From contig NZ_CANLYD010000016.1 in NCBI RefSeq assembly GCF_947495315.1, positions 1-64,000 on the forward strand: 64,000 nucleotides of DNA, in the 5' to 3' direction. The notes beneath the pieces are model-generated. The model saw only the letters and a list, made by a program, of their open reading frames with translations, ran no database searches and was not told where the DNA came from. This document shows, piece after piece, positions 16,640 through 25,562 of this stretch; positions within the stretch are counted from its first letter, which is position 1, and each line of letters opens with the position of its first letter. The stretch is from an uncultured Aquimarina sp. (GTDB lineage: Bacteria; Bacteroidota; Bacteroidia; Flavobacteriales; Flavobacteriaceae). Both the position numbers and the translations under genes were made by a program.

Positions 16640-18988
16640 TTAATTATTAGAGTCATTATGTCTGTATTCTCTTTCTTTTCTTTTCCTCTCTTTATTTTTG
16701 TTTTTAAAAAGGGAGTAATTAATACTAAATAAAAACCCAAGAGTTTGTGATTGGAACTTCCATATGGTACGTTGATTAAATTCTGCAGTACGTGTATTTC
16801 GTTTCATCAAATTATCATCGAGCACATCTATTACTCTTAAATTAGCTGTCAACTTATCTTTTAACAGTTTTGCTCTTATTCCCCAATCGATTCTATTTCT
16901 GGGTTCTATAAAATTGAAAGCATTTTGTCGTTTTGGTGTGTATCGGTAGGTAATATCAGTACTTATCTTTTTAGAAATTTTGAAGGTGTTTTTGAATTGT
17001 AGATTAGAAGAATATAAATCATTCCAGGTATTTAGGTTATTTTCATTGACCTTTGTGTAGTAGTAATTTCCTGTAAAAAATGCATCCCAAAACTTAGCTA
17101 TTTTATAAGATACCATTGTTTCTATACCCAAAGAATGGTTTATACCGATATTCTGAAATGAAATTACCTGTATATTATCATCTTCAATATTATTCACCCA
17201 AAGTATCACATCTTTTCTGTAGCGGTAAAAAGAAGCAATAGACCAATTCACTTTTCCACCATTATTTTGATAATTCAACTCAATATTATCACTGTATTCA
17301 GGTTTCAGACCTGGATTACCGTCAAATCTGAAAAACGGATTTCCTAATTGAAAAGGATTAATATGATGTAAGTTAGGCCTAGAGACACGTTTGCTATATC
17401 CTATTCCTAATGTAGTATCTTCATTAAATTTATAAGAAAGGTGTATTGATGGAAATAAGTTAGAAAATTTTAGATCTGTGTTTAATGAGTTTAAGGTATT
17501 TTGAGACTCTGAGGAAAAGAATTCATACCGTAGTCCTATTTGCCAATCAAATTTATAAGCACTGAATTTAGTAAGTCCATAAAAACCAATAAGTTCTTCT
17601 TCATAATCAAATGCATTATTTGTTTCGTCAGTTTCGTTTGATCTAAAATATTGATTGTTTTTGGAGTTACTTTTGTTCCAAGAAAACCCTGTTTCTAAGA
17701 GTGCTTTTTTTGAAATAGGTAAGGAATAATCGAAAGACAATGTATGAATCCTATTATCTTCTGTTATAATTTGATTGAATAAGAATATAGTTTCTTCAAA
17801 GTCAGAAGCTGGATAGTCATTCTTATTGTTGTTAAAGTTATAATCCAACTCCAGAAAATGCCCCGTTTTAGCAAATTCACGACGATAATTCGCATTCAGT
17901 ACAGATGTTACATGCGTATGTTCAGAGTTTCTCGTGTATACAAAATCCTCTCGATCAGTTAAGTTAAAATATTGAGATCTGTTATAAAAACTATGATAAT
18001 CATCGGTATAATCAAATGCTATAGAAAATTCATTATGTTCATCAGTAAAGAAATCCAATCCGATAGCTCCTTTTCTTATCAATCCGTTAAAATCATAAGG
18101 TGTAAATATTCCTTGAGTATCACCATCCATAAATGTTCTATTGATAGTTTGTTTACTATCCATTTCTCTTCCTGATTGTGAAGCATTAAATCTAATATTC
18201 ATGAATGATAAGTTATAATTACCTTGAACACCATATCCATACCGTTTTGTACCAACAGAACTATTGAGATTCATATTTAGTCCTGTATTTAGATCTCTTT
18301 TTAGAATTACGTTAATAATTCCGGATAACCCATCTGCTTGGTATTTTGCCGATGGAGAAGTTATAATTTCCACACTTTTTATCGTAGAAGAAGGTATTTG
18401 TTCCAATAATTCTGTCGCGTTTAAGGAAGAAGGTTTACCATTGATTAATAGTCGTACATTATCACTTCCTCTTAGAGATAAACTACCTGTTCCCAGGTCT
18501 GTTTGTATATCTGCAATTTGATCAAAAGCTTCTAACGCTGTGGTTCCTGATTGTTGGATGTCAGTTCCTATATTTATAATTTTCCGATCGATTTTCAGTT
18601 GTGTTGTTGTACGATTTCCTTCTATAATCACTTCATCTAGCGTACTGACTTTTGATGTTAGTTCGATTAAAATATTTTCGGGAGTAGTTAGCTCTGCAAA
18701 CTGACCTATATGAGTTTCATACCCAATAAAACTAACTTCGAACGATGTAAACGCTTTCGTGAAATTTAATCGAAACAGGCCATTGTCATCGGTAGAAGCA
18801 CCATCAATCAATTCTCTTTTATCATTATAGACAACAATAGTTGCGTACGGAATTACTTCCTGAGTAGATATATCTTTCACAATTCCTGTGAAAGTATCAA
18901 TTTCCTGAGCGGTCGTGATTAGCGATCCCAGAATTGAAAATAATATAAAGATTACTGTTCGTATCATTTTTTGATTTTGATATTTCAA
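16640..18988 (-). CDS. TonB-dependent outer-membrane receptor (OMP_b-brl_3 type)
   Basis: The 782-residue protein begins with a Sec signal, then a carboxypeptidase-regulatory-like domain (FTGIVKDISTQEVIPYATIV to about residue 110). A plug domain carries SLRGSDNVRLLINGKPSSLN and SPSAKYQADGLSGIINVIL, and a long beta-barrel is rich in aromatic strands. It transports an unknown ligand across the outer membrane using TonB energy. No SusD partner is nearby. It heads a minus-strand unit with the ConA-like lipoprotein, kinase and regulator (gaps of 10, 22 and -4 bases), suggesting ligand-linked signalling. Confidence 0.9.
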   Translation of the reverse strand: MKYQNQKMIRTVIFILFSILGSLITTAQEIDTFTGIVKDISTQEVIPYATIVVYNDKRELIDGASTDDNGLFRLNFTKAFTSFEVSFIGYETHIGQFAELTTPENILIELTSKVSTLDEVIIEGNRTTTQLKIDRKIINIGTDIQQSGTTALEAFDQIADIQTDLGTGSLSLRGSDNVRLLINGKPSSLNATELLEQIPSSTIKSVEIITSPSAKYQADGLSGIINVILKRDLNTGLNMNLNSSVGTKRYGYGVQGNYNLSFMNIRFNASQSGREMDSKQTINRTFMDGDTQGIFTPYDFNGLIRKGAIGLDFFTDEHNEFSIAFDYTDDYHSFYNRSQYFNLTDREDFVYTRNSEHTHVTSVLNANYRREFAKTGHFLELDYNFNNNKNDYPASDFEETIFLFNQIITEDNRIHTLSFDYSLPISKKALLETGFSWNKSNSKNNQYFRSNETDETNNAFDYEEELIGFYGLTKFSAYKFDWQIGLRYEFFSSESQNTLNSLNTDLKFSNLFPSIHLSYKFNEDTTLGIGYSKRVSRPNLHHINPFQLGNPFFRFDGNPGLKPEYSDNIELNYQNNGGKVNWSIASFYRYRKDVILWVNNIEDDNIQVISFQNIGINHSLGIETMVSYKIAKFWDAFFTGNYYYTKVNENNLNTWNDLYSSNLQFKNTFKISKKISTDITYRYTPKRQNAFNFIEPRNRIDWGIRAKLLKDKLTANLRVIDVLDDNLMKRNTRTAEFNQRTIWKFQSQTLGFLFSINYSLFKNKNKERKRKEREYRHNDSNN

Positions 18989-19161
18989 AAGTGATACTCT
19001 TATCTTTTTTGTGAAATTTTAATCTGTGAATGTCACTAATTTCTCCGTTAACAATACTTTTAACAAAGTCATAAATATTATATAATTAACATTTTGTAGC
19101 GCAACTTTGATCAAAACTAATCATCTACATTAACGTATTTATTAACTTTATAAACAAAACA

Positions 19162-19557
19162 ATGAGACATTTATTTATCATAATGCTTTCTATTATTTTA
19201 ATAAGCTGCAGTAACGATGATGATACCATTAATCGCTCTGATAGTCTACAGGGAGAATGGAATCTGGTAAATGTTACCGGTGGATTTGCTGGAATAGATC
19301 AGGATTTTGAGAGAGGCACTATTATTTGGAATTTTAATGAATCTACTAATATGGTAACAGTCACTAATACTAGCACTATTACTGGCGTATACGATGGTTT
19401 TCCTTCTGGTGTATATTCTTATAGTATTGTAGCTCCTGCAGATATAGATGAGCTGGTCGTAAACGATATCAATCTAGGGACTTTTACAGTTTCATCTACT
19501 AATTTTCAGGTCACTCAACAATTTAGAGATGGATTCGAGATTAGGTTTGAGCGGTAA
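19162..19557 (+). CDS. Small lipoprotein, paralogue of the next gene
   Basis: The 131-residue product has a lipobox signal (LSIILISCSNDDD) and a beta-rich body beginning LQGEWNLVNVTGGFAGID. This LxGxWxLV opening is common in lipocalin-like envelope lipoproteins of Bacteroidota. It is strongly similar to the gene at 19641 along its whole length (FERGTIIWNF against IDRGVVVWDF; DGFEIRFER against DGFTFRFER), so the pair arose by tandem duplication. The function is unknown. Confidence 0.8.
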   Translation: MRHLFIIMLSIILISCSNDDDTINRSDSLQGEWNLVNVTGGFAGIDQDFERGTIIWNFNESTNMVTVTNTSTITGVYDGFPSGVYSYSIVAPADIDELVVNDINLGTFTVSSTNFQVTQQFRDGFEIRFER

Positions 19558-19640
19558 TTAAATTTCATTACTCATTTGTGGACGCAACCAATATGGAAGT
19601 ATACCATCTATTAAGAGAATTAACTTTTAAATTATAAAAT

Positions 19641-20033
19641 ATGAAACGCTTCTATCTAGTATTACTTTCTATTATTATTTTTAGTTGTAGTAATGATGAT
19701 GATAATAATTTAGAACCAACGCTTCAAGGCACGTGGAATCTTGTTAATGTATCAGGAGGTATTACTGGATTAGATGAAGATATAGATAGAGGAGTGGTTG
19801 TTTGGGATTTTAATGCGTCTACAGGTATGGTTACCATTGTTAACAATAGTACAACTACTTCTGCAAATACATTGTTAGCGTCGGGAACATATACATATAA
19901 TGTTTCTGCTCCGGCAGATGCGGACTTACTAATTGTTAATGAAGTGGATTATGGTAGGTTAAACTTAGAAAATAGCGTATTTACTATAACGGAAAACGCT
20001 ATTGACGGATTTACGTTTCGTTTTGAAAGATAA
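19641..20033 (+). CDS. Small lipoprotein, paralogue of the previous gene
   Basis: The 130-residue product has a lipobox signal (LSIIIFSCSNDDD) and the same fold pattern as its neighbour 83 bases upstream, with LQGTWNLVNVSGGITGLDED at the start and a matching FER C-terminus. Differences are concentrated in the middle (STTTSANTLLASGTY). Both probably face the periplasm or surface. A strong bidirectional terminator follows. Confidence 0.8.
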   Translation: MKRFYLVLLSIIIFSCSNDDDNNLEPTLQGTWNLVNVSGGITGLDEDIDRGVVVWDFNASTGMVTIVNNSTTTSANTLLASGTYTYNVSAPADADLLIVNEVDYGRLNLENSVFTITENAIDGFTFRFER

Positions 20034-20044
20034 TATCACTTAAA

Positions 20045-20086
20045 TACTCTTGCCGTTTTTAATTTCTACAAAAAGCGGCAAGAGTA
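20045..20086. terminator. Bidirectional intrinsic terminator
   Basis: TACTCTTGCCG and CGGCAAGAGTA form an 11-bp stem, extended by TTTTT/AAAAA, between two genes that end towards each other (19641 on plus, 20103 on minus). Confidence 0.8.
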
Positions 20087-20102
20087 TTCAGAAATAGAAG
20101 TG

Positions 20103-21971
20103 TTATAAATTAACTCTTTTGTTTTTTGGATATTTTAATTGATAAGAAAATTGTTTTTCTAATTGTGCTTTTGGTTTTATTGTTAGTTTCCATTTCATAA
20201 TTCCTGTTTTGGGATCGTAATTGGAATCATTGGTTTCGATGTTATCCACTTTGATTTCTTTATTTTGAGAAATAGGAATTCGATCTTCGAGAATCAGATG
20301 AATCGCATTTTGTTTATTATTTTTTAATTGTATAGCATATCCAAGATCTACGATTCGATTACTTCCATAAAAAGATTTGCTTTTAAATTTTTTTAGAGGT
20401 TCTCTTTTTACTACAATATTAGGATCAGTTCCTAATGAGATCATCAAACTATCGGTTGTTGCTTGTGGATCAATATTTGTTTTTCCGGCATAGCTACCTT
20501 CAAAATAAATGTTTGCTTCTCCTGCTAATAGATCAAATTGCTCCCAATTTCCTAATTTGGCTGTCAAGAATACATTTTCATTGAGTTCCGGAGCAACATA
20601 ATAGCTGTAATCAGCATTCATATCAAAATTATCAATTTCTATAGTAGTGATATCACTATTGGATTTGATAGTATATTTCTTTTTGATCACAAATCGGGTA
20701 TTTGTAATCCCTTCTTCTTTAGATACTACGGTAAGGTTATACGTTTCTTTTTCTCTTTTTGTTTTCTTTCTGGATGCTTTTCTATACCCTGATGAAGTTC
20801 CATATGCTGTTATAACGACTTCCTCTAATGCGCTGCTATCTTCTTCCATGCTTATATTGACTATAGAGCTTCCTATTGTTATTTCTTCTGTAGTATAACC
20901 AAGGTAAGAGAATACTAATTGTTTTCCTTGTTTTATATTAATGGTATATCTACCATCAAAATCTGTTACAGCGCCATTACTTGATCCTTTTTCAATTATC
21001 GTAGCGCCAGGAAGCGGAAGTCCTTTTTCATCTGTTACAATTCCACTAACGGTTTTTATATTTGGATTATAAGTGGAAGAATATCTATTTACAGCACTTC
21101 TTCTTTGATAATTACCATAATTAAAGTTTAAATACCTTGTTGTAAGATCAGGCTTTAAGTTATTAGTGTTAGGATCACCTGTGGATAAGATAACTTTTGT
21201 GTTATTCCAATCAGTACCAGTTTTTTGATATACATTAGCTTTGTAAGTTATTTTAAGCGGTGTGTCGGTGTTTTTTGATTTGATATCATATAAAGGAAAC
21301 CATCCTGCGTCAGTTACATTATACTTTAGTTTTAATGCAAGATTCGTAGCAGAAGACACATCTATTTTTACCTTTATTTCTCCTCGTTCTTCTTTAGTGT
21401 GATCACTTAGTCTATCAATTTGATTGGTGATATCTCTAATTTCATCGTGTAATTTGTTTTTTTGCAGATTAATATTGTATGTTTCATTCTGTATAGCTAC
21501 TGATCTTTCTCGGTAATAGGTAGATATTAGTTTTACTTTGTCCAATGAAAGGGCAGTTTGATCGCTACCTATTTGTTGATTATTTTCCAGTACCTTCTTT
21601 TCCTGATGGAGTCCTGATAGTAGGTTTTCTAATTTGTTTTTCTTTAATAATAATAGTTCTAGCTGATTTTCTAGGGATGCTAACTCTTTCGAATTCTTTT
21701 TCTTTTCTAAATAATTAATTCCATAATTTATAGATAAGATAGAAGCGTTTTTTAAACCTGAAATTTGTATACTATTTTCATCAATTTTGTTAGAAAGATC
21801 ATAGAATATGATTTCGTTCACTCCTGGTAGTACGTCCGCTAAAGCAGTTCTTTGAATTCTTGCTCCTGATACGTAAACGGTTACTTCTTTTATGGTAGAG
21901 GGTACTCTTTTCTCGTTATTACCAAAAATGATAGTTGGCAAGAGTAATATAAGTAAGGTAAAGGTTCTCAT
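20103..21971 (-). CDS. MuiA/DUF4139-type protein with inserted carboxypeptidase-regulatory domain
   Basis: The 622-residue secreted protein starts with a signal peptide (LLILLLPTIIFG). A DUF4140-like N-terminal part follows (IKEVTVYVSGARIQRTA), then a coiled coil (about 75-200) and a DUF4139 beta-domain that starts near LALKLKYNVTDAGWFPLYDI and resumes at the C-terminus (LILEDRIPISQNKEIKV). Inserted between is a CarboxypepD_reg module (VSGIVTDEKGLPLPGATIIE) and the segment SALEEVVITAYG, which resembles the start of SusC plugs. The family is named for mucoidy inhibition, but the role here is unknown. Confidence 0.85.
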   Translation of the reverse strand: MRTFTLLILLLPTIIFGNNEKRVPSTIKEVTVYVSGARIQRTALADVLPGVNEIIFYDLSNKIDENSIQISGLKNASILSINYGINYLEKKKNSKELASLENQLELLLLKKNKLENLLSGLHQEKKVLENNQQIGSDQTALSLDKVKLISTYYRERSVAIQNETYNINLQKNKLHDEIRDITNQIDRLSDHTKEERGEIKVKIDVSSATNLALKLKYNVTDAGWFPLYDIKSKNTDTPLKITYKANVYQKTGTDWNNTKVILSTGDPNTNNLKPDLTTRYLNFNYGNYQRRSAVNRYSSTYNPNIKTVSGIVTDEKGLPLPGATIIEKGSSNGAVTDFDGRYTINIKQGKQLVFSYLGYTTEEITIGSSIVNISMEEDSSALEEVVITAYGTSSGYRKASRKKTKREKETYNLTVVSKEEGITNTRFVIKKKYTIKSNSDITTIEIDNFDMNADYSYYVAPELNENVFLTAKLGNWEQFDLLAGEANIYFEGSYAGKTNIDPQATTDSLMISLGTDPNIVVKREPLKKFKSKSFYGSNRIVDLGYAIQLKNNKQNAIHLILEDRIPISQNKEIKVDNIETNDSNYDPKTGIMKWKLTIKPKAQLEKQFSYQLKYPKNKRVNL

Positions 21972-22121
21972 AGGTATGTGTTGTTTTTGGATTTTAAACG
22001 AAAATATAACTGTAGCTCATAAAAATAAACCCATAATGAGTGAAGTACCTTTTTGATTGAGTAAATCCTTATAAATACTTAGTTTGCAGTATAAAAAGGC
22101 CGTGAAGACCTTGTAAATAAA

Positions 22122-22142
22122 GAAAAAAGGGGGAAAACCCCT
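22122..22142 (-). terminator. Possible minus-strand terminator
   Basis: AGGGG-GAAAA-CCCCT (22128-22142) is a short G/C stem. On the minus strand it is followed by a run of T. It would stop transcription reaching the MuiA-type gene from upstream on the minus strand. Confidence 0.5.
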
Positions 22143-22171
22143 ATATGATTTCTAGCTAAAGTCCCCTTAAT

Positions 22172-22197
22172 TTGTATCATAGATAAGTATACTTTTG
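22172..22197 (+). promoter_or_regulatory. Probable promoter of the first short peptide gene
   Basis: TACTTTTG (22190-22197) fits TAnnTTTG, with TTG at 22172-22174 as a possible -33 element. The block TACTTTTRAACC is repeated before the paralogous peptide gene (22672), supporting duplication of gene plus promoter. Confidence 0.4.
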
Positions 22198-22233
22198 AAC
22201 CACACTTATTAATAAACCTTAAATACACTCATT

Positions 22234-22413
22234 ATGAAACGGCTTTTTCTACCCATAGCTCTAATCTCATTTGCAGTTATATGTCTAAGTATAGTGCATA
22301 TAGATAATGTGAATAAGTTAGATGAAGAATATAATCAGCTAAGAGAGAAACATCAAATCAGTAGTGATTCTGATGTGGAAATAACAACTATCGATAAGTT
22401 CGATACTAAATGA
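22234..22413 (+). CDS. Short membrane-anchored peptide (59 aa), paralogue 1
   Basis: A start at 22234 gives a 59-residue peptide with an N-terminal hydrophobic segment (LFLPIALISFAVICLSIV), then HIDNVNKLDEEYNQL and an acidic tail. It is clearly related to the peptide at 22737 (PIILICFAVACLGFVHIDN), which supports both as real genes although they are below common length limits. After the TGA at 22411 the same frame stays open to a TAA at 22480-22482 (22 more codons, Glu/Lys/Thr-rich). The stop may therefore be a recent nonsense mutation of a longer gene. Confidence 0.65.
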   Translation: MKRLFLPIALISFAVICLSIVHIDNVNKLDEEYNQLREKHQISSDSDVEITTIDKFDTK

Positions 22414-22522
22414 AGAGTTGAGAAGGATACGTTACAAACCAGTAAAGAAGTAGAATCAACTACTTCTGAATTGGAAAAATAAAAAGGGAAAACAAAAAAA
22501 GTAACGGATCACTCCAAGACTG

Positions 22523-22556
22523 CTGCCTTGCATATTATTGTAAGGCAGTTTTTTTG
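22523..22556 (+). terminator. Intrinsic terminator after the first short peptide
   Basis: CTGCCTTGCA (22523-22532) pairs with TGTAAGGCAG (22539-22548) and is followed by seven T. Confidence 0.85.
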
Positions 22557-22736
22557 TTTAAATGAGTTAGATAGAGGGTAATAATTGTATATATAGAAAA
22601 GATATTTTACGAATTCTAAATGAATCCCTACGAATTCTAAAACACCTATCGGTAGAGACCGTAATCATGATTACTTTTAAACCGTAATTAAAGAATGGTC
22701 TTTTTTTGCTGCCAAATCATTTAATCCCAAAATAAA

Positions 22737-22874
22737 ATGAAAAAGCTTTTAATACCAATAATACTAATTTGCTTTGCAGTAGCATGTTTAGGATTTGTAC
22801 ATATAGATAATATGAATAAATCTGAATTGAATAGGGTAACATCAAAGGGGGAAAGTTTTGATATTAATTCATAA
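22737..22874 (+). CDS. Short membrane-anchored peptide (45 aa), paralogue 2
   Basis: The ATG at 22737 gives 45 residues: MKKLLIPIILICFAVACLGF, then VHIDNMNKSELNRVTSKGES and a short end. The hydrophobic segment and the VHIDN(V/M)NK junction match the gene at 22234. The hydrophobic stretch could be an uncleaved anchor or a signal peptide. Cys residues at 12 and 17 are not in a standard lipobox. The function is unknown. Confidence 0.6.
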   Translation: MKKLLIPIILICFAVACLGFVHIDNMNKSELNRVTSKGESFDINS

Positions 22875-22899
22875 TGCTATTGCAAAAGTAAATTATATG

Positions 22900-23313
22900 T
22901 TATTGGTCGATAAAGAGGGCTTTTAGCTTTGGAGTTGGAATCATGCAACTCTCTTTTTTGCCAAACCAGTTATATCTGTTTCTTGAGATTATATCGTAAA
23001 CACAATCTCTTAAGAATTTAGGAAAAATAAGAAAAACAGAAAGTAACGGATAACCACCAGACAGCTGTCTTGCAATATGCAGGGCGGCTGTTGACTTATG
23101 ATAATATGCCAGATTAGGTTCGATAAGCAGAATAGTGTCTAGTTTAGAAGTATCAATATTTCTTTCTTTTGCCAATTTCTGTCCTACCTCGCTCTGTAAA
23201 GAAGCATATCGAAATACATCCTTCTTATCATGCTTAATGATAAAATTAACCGCTCCACTACAAAGATTACACACTCCATCGAATAATATGATTTTTTTTC
23301 CTTCGATATTCAT
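22900..23313 (-). CDS. DCC-family (DUF393) thiol-disulfide oxidoreductase-like protein
   Basis: The 137-residue protein starts with ILFDGVCNLCSGAVNFIIKHD, the DxxCxxC signature that names the DCC family (Cys15 and Cys18 of the product). A second conserved block is FRYASLQSEVGQKLA. The thioredoxin-like fold and CxxC suggest redox or thiol exchange activity, but no substrate is known. It ends 26 bases after the second short peptide gene and is followed at a distance by the MuiA-type gene. Confidence 0.88.
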   Translation of the reverse strand: MNIEGKKIILFDGVCNLCSGAVNFIIKHDKKDVFRYASLQSEVGQKLAKERNIDTSKLDTILLIEPNLAYYHKSTAALHIARQLSGGYPLLSVFLIFPKFLRDCVYDIISRNRYNWFGKKESCMIPTPKLKALFIDQ

Positions 23314-23372
23314 ACTACAAAGATAAGAACCAAATATAGAATCTTGCTAATCAATTATCATTTCATTAAGAA

Positions 23373-24188
23373 TCACTTTAGGGTAATAGAATCTATAACT
23401 TGTTTGGTGGTGATTTGCAGATTCTTTGGTAATAAATTATCCTTAGGCAAAACTGCCAGATAACGATCGTTATTGGAATCAAAAACTTGTTTAAAAGTAG
23501 GGTCTTTTAATTGAAGTATATCACATATTTCTGTGATGAGATCCAGATGATAAATAAGATCAGTGCTTCCGAGATGGAAGATTCCTTTTTTACTTCGGTT
23601 GATGATATAGTGTAATTGTTGTGTAAGTTTAGAAATAGCGGTTGCATTGATAATTACATTAGGAAAAACCTCTATTGCAGCCTTAAGATCATATAAGGTT
23701 TTAAGTTCTTGTACACGAGGTGTACTGGCTCCAAAAATCATAGGTATCCTAGCGATTACATATTTATGAGGTGGTAGTCGCATTAATGCATTTTCAATTT
23801 TGATTTTTAATCTTCCATAAACACTATCACTCAATGTTTTATCGTGTTCATATGAGGGATAGTTGCTAAACGTATCAAATACATTAGCACTGGATAGAAA
23901 TATCAATTTTGATTTGTTCTTTTTTAACCAGTTTATGATTCGCTGATGCGCATCTAACTGCGCATTAAAATTCCCTCTAATAGCAGAAACGATAATAGTA
24001 GGTTTTAGGTTGTCTAATAATATGGAGATATCTTCCAGTTCCATATCATACTGAAAGAATTTTTGATTTTTTTCATAAAAAGCATTATCTGTGCGGTAGG
24101 TGCCATAGGTGTCAAAATAGGAATTAAGCTCTTTGTATAGAGCATTTCCTATAAAACCACTGGCTCCTATGATTAAAATTTTTTTCAA
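23373..24188 (-). CDS. NAD(P)-dependent epimerase / sugar-nucleotide reductase-like protein
   Basis: The 271-residue cytoplasmic protein is a short-chain Rossmann enzyme of the extended type. ILIIGASGFIGNALYKEL is the glycine-rich dinucleotide site, and FLSSANVFDTF followed by YGRLKIKIEN gives the Ser and YxxxK catalytic pair. RIPMIFGAS and GIFHLGSTDLIYHLDLI fit RmlD-like dTDP-4-dehydrorhamnose reductases. No other nucleotide-sugar genes are adjacent, so the substrate is open. Confidence 0.8.
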   Translation of the reverse strand: MKKILIIGASGFIGNALYKELNSYFDTYGTYRTDNAFYEKNQKFFQYDMELEDISILLDNLKPTIIVSAIRGNFNAQLDAHQRIINWLKKNKSKLIFLSSANVFDTFSNYPSYEHDKTLSDSVYGRLKIKIENALMRLPPHKYVIARIPMIFGASTPRVQELKTLYDLKAAIEVFPNVIINATAISKLTQQLHYIINRSKKGIFHLGSTDLIYHLDLITEICDILQLKDPTFKQVFDSNNDRYLAVLPKDNLLPKNLQITTKQVIDSITLK

Positions 24189-24200
24189 TACTATCCTATG

Positions 24201-24256
24201 CTAAAAAAAGTTAAGTTTCAAAGATCACTAAACTATGTAACCTTGAAACTTAACTT
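24201..24256 (-). terminator. Intrinsic terminator after gcvT
   Basis: A perfect 14-bp stem (AAGTTAAGTTTCAA at 24208-24221 with 24243-24256) is followed on the minus strand by a run of seven T. It lies 26 bases past the gcvT stop and separates it from the epimerase gene. Confidence 0.85.
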
Positions 24257-24281
24257 ACCCTTTATTATTGTTATAAAATAA

Positions 24282-25364
24282 TTATCCTTTATAAAAAGGT
24301 AATTTTACTACCGTTGCAGGAATCGCTTTTTTACGAACCTGAATATTGATCTTACTTCCTGGAGCAGCAAAAACCTTAGGCACATAGCCTAAACCAATTC
24401 CTTTTCCTAAAGATGGTGACATCGTACCAGAAGTCACAGTTCCGATTTTGTTACCATTTCCATCTACAATATCATAATCGTGTCTGGGAATTCCTCTTTC
24501 ATCTAATTCAAAACCTACCAGTTTACGTTCTATTCCATGTTCTTTTTGCTTTGCCAAAGCATCAGCATTCACAAAATCTTTGGTGAATTTTGTAATCCAA
24601 CCTAGACCAGCTTCAATAGGAGAAGTTTCATCATTAATATCATTTCCATATAGACAATATCCCATTTCTAATCGCAACGTGTCTCTAGCTGCGAGACCAA
24701 TAGGTTTGATTCCGAAATCTTCACCAGCTTCTAATACTTTATCCCAAATTTGTTGCACTTCAGAATTTTTACAATAGATTTCAAAACCACCACTGCCGGT
24801 ATATCCAGTTGCTGAGATAATCACATGGTCAATTCCTGCAAAATCCGCCACTTCAAACGTATAAAATTTCATAGCTTCCAGATCCACGGATGTTAGGGAT
24901 TGCATGGATTCTGCAGCTTTTGGACCTTGAATCGCTAATAAAGAATAATCTTCCGATAGATCACGCATATCTGCGTTCATCGTATTATGACTTTTGATCC
25001 AATCCCAATCTTTCTGTATGTTAGATGCATTGACTACCAATAAGTATTTCTCATCAGCTAATTTATATACAATCAAGTCATCTACAATACCACCTTTATC
25101 ATTAGGCAAACAGCTATACTGAGCTTTTCCGTCTACAAGCTTAGCCGCATCATTAGAAGTTACTTTTTGGATTAAATCCAAAGCATTAGGACCTGTAATT
25201 AAAAACTCACCCATATGTGATACATCAAAAACACCAACACCATTACGAACTGTTTCGTGTTCTATATTTACTCCTTCATAGGATACAGGCATATTATATC
25301 CTGCAAACGGAACTATTTTGGCACCTAAAGCAGCATGAGTTTCTGTTAATGCAGTGTTTTTCAT
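24282..25364 (-). CDS. gcvT: Glycine cleavage system T protein (aminomethyltransferase)
   Basis: The ATG at 25364 gives 360 residues beginning MKNTALTETHAALGAKIVPF. A longer in-frame ORF upstream lacks family similarity. The enzyme transfers the methylene group from the H-protein aminomethyl arm to tetrahydrofolate, releasing ammonia. NGVGVFDVSHMGEFLITGP, the folate-binding GYTGSGGFEIYC and LRLEMGYCLYGNDI are conserved, and the C-terminus ends GTVTSGTMSPSLGKGIGLGY. The gcvH and gcvP genes are not in the window, as is usual for Bacteroidota where the three are scattered. Confidence 0.96.
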   Translation of the reverse strand: MKNTALTETHAALGAKIVPFAGYNMPVSYEGVNIEHETVRNGVGVFDVSHMGEFLITGPNALDLIQKVTSNDAAKLVDGKAQYSCLPNDKGGIVDDLIVYKLADEKYLLVVNASNIQKDWDWIKSHNTMNADMRDLSEDYSLLAIQGPKAAESMQSLTSVDLEAMKFYTFEVADFAGIDHVIISATGYTGSGGFEIYCKNSEVQQIWDKVLEAGEDFGIKPIGLAARDTLRLEMGYCLYGNDINDETSPIEAGLGWITKFTKDFVNADALAKQKEHGIERKLVGFELDERGIPRHDYDIVDGNGNKIGTVTSGTMSPSLGKGIGLGYVPKVFAAPGSKINIQVRKKAIPATVVKLPFYKG

Positions 25365-25402
25365 AATGAATTGATTTGTAGAATTAAGAATCAAATTGAG
25401 GC

Positions 25403-25433
25403 CGAAAGTAAAAAACTTTGCGTTGGTAAACAA
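25403..25433 (-). promoter_or_regulatory. Possible gcvT promoter
   Basis: On the minus strand TTG at 25433-25431 is followed after 20 bases by TACTTTCG (25410-25403), one change from TAnnTTTG, 39 bases before the chosen start. No glycine riboswitch pattern was recognised. Confidence 0.35.
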
Positions 25434-25562
25434 TGCTTTTTTATGATAAATTGTTAACTTTTTCCTAATCCGAAAGCTAATAATTAGGGATATGATAATA
25501 TAGGATTAGGTTTTCAGTGTTTTTTAATAACTTTATAAAATATCGTTTTTAATTAAAAGAGT

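Noticed and set aside
24282..25433. Longer gcvT with an upstream start at 25433.
   Set aside because: The extra 23 residues are unlike the family, and they overlap the likely promoter.
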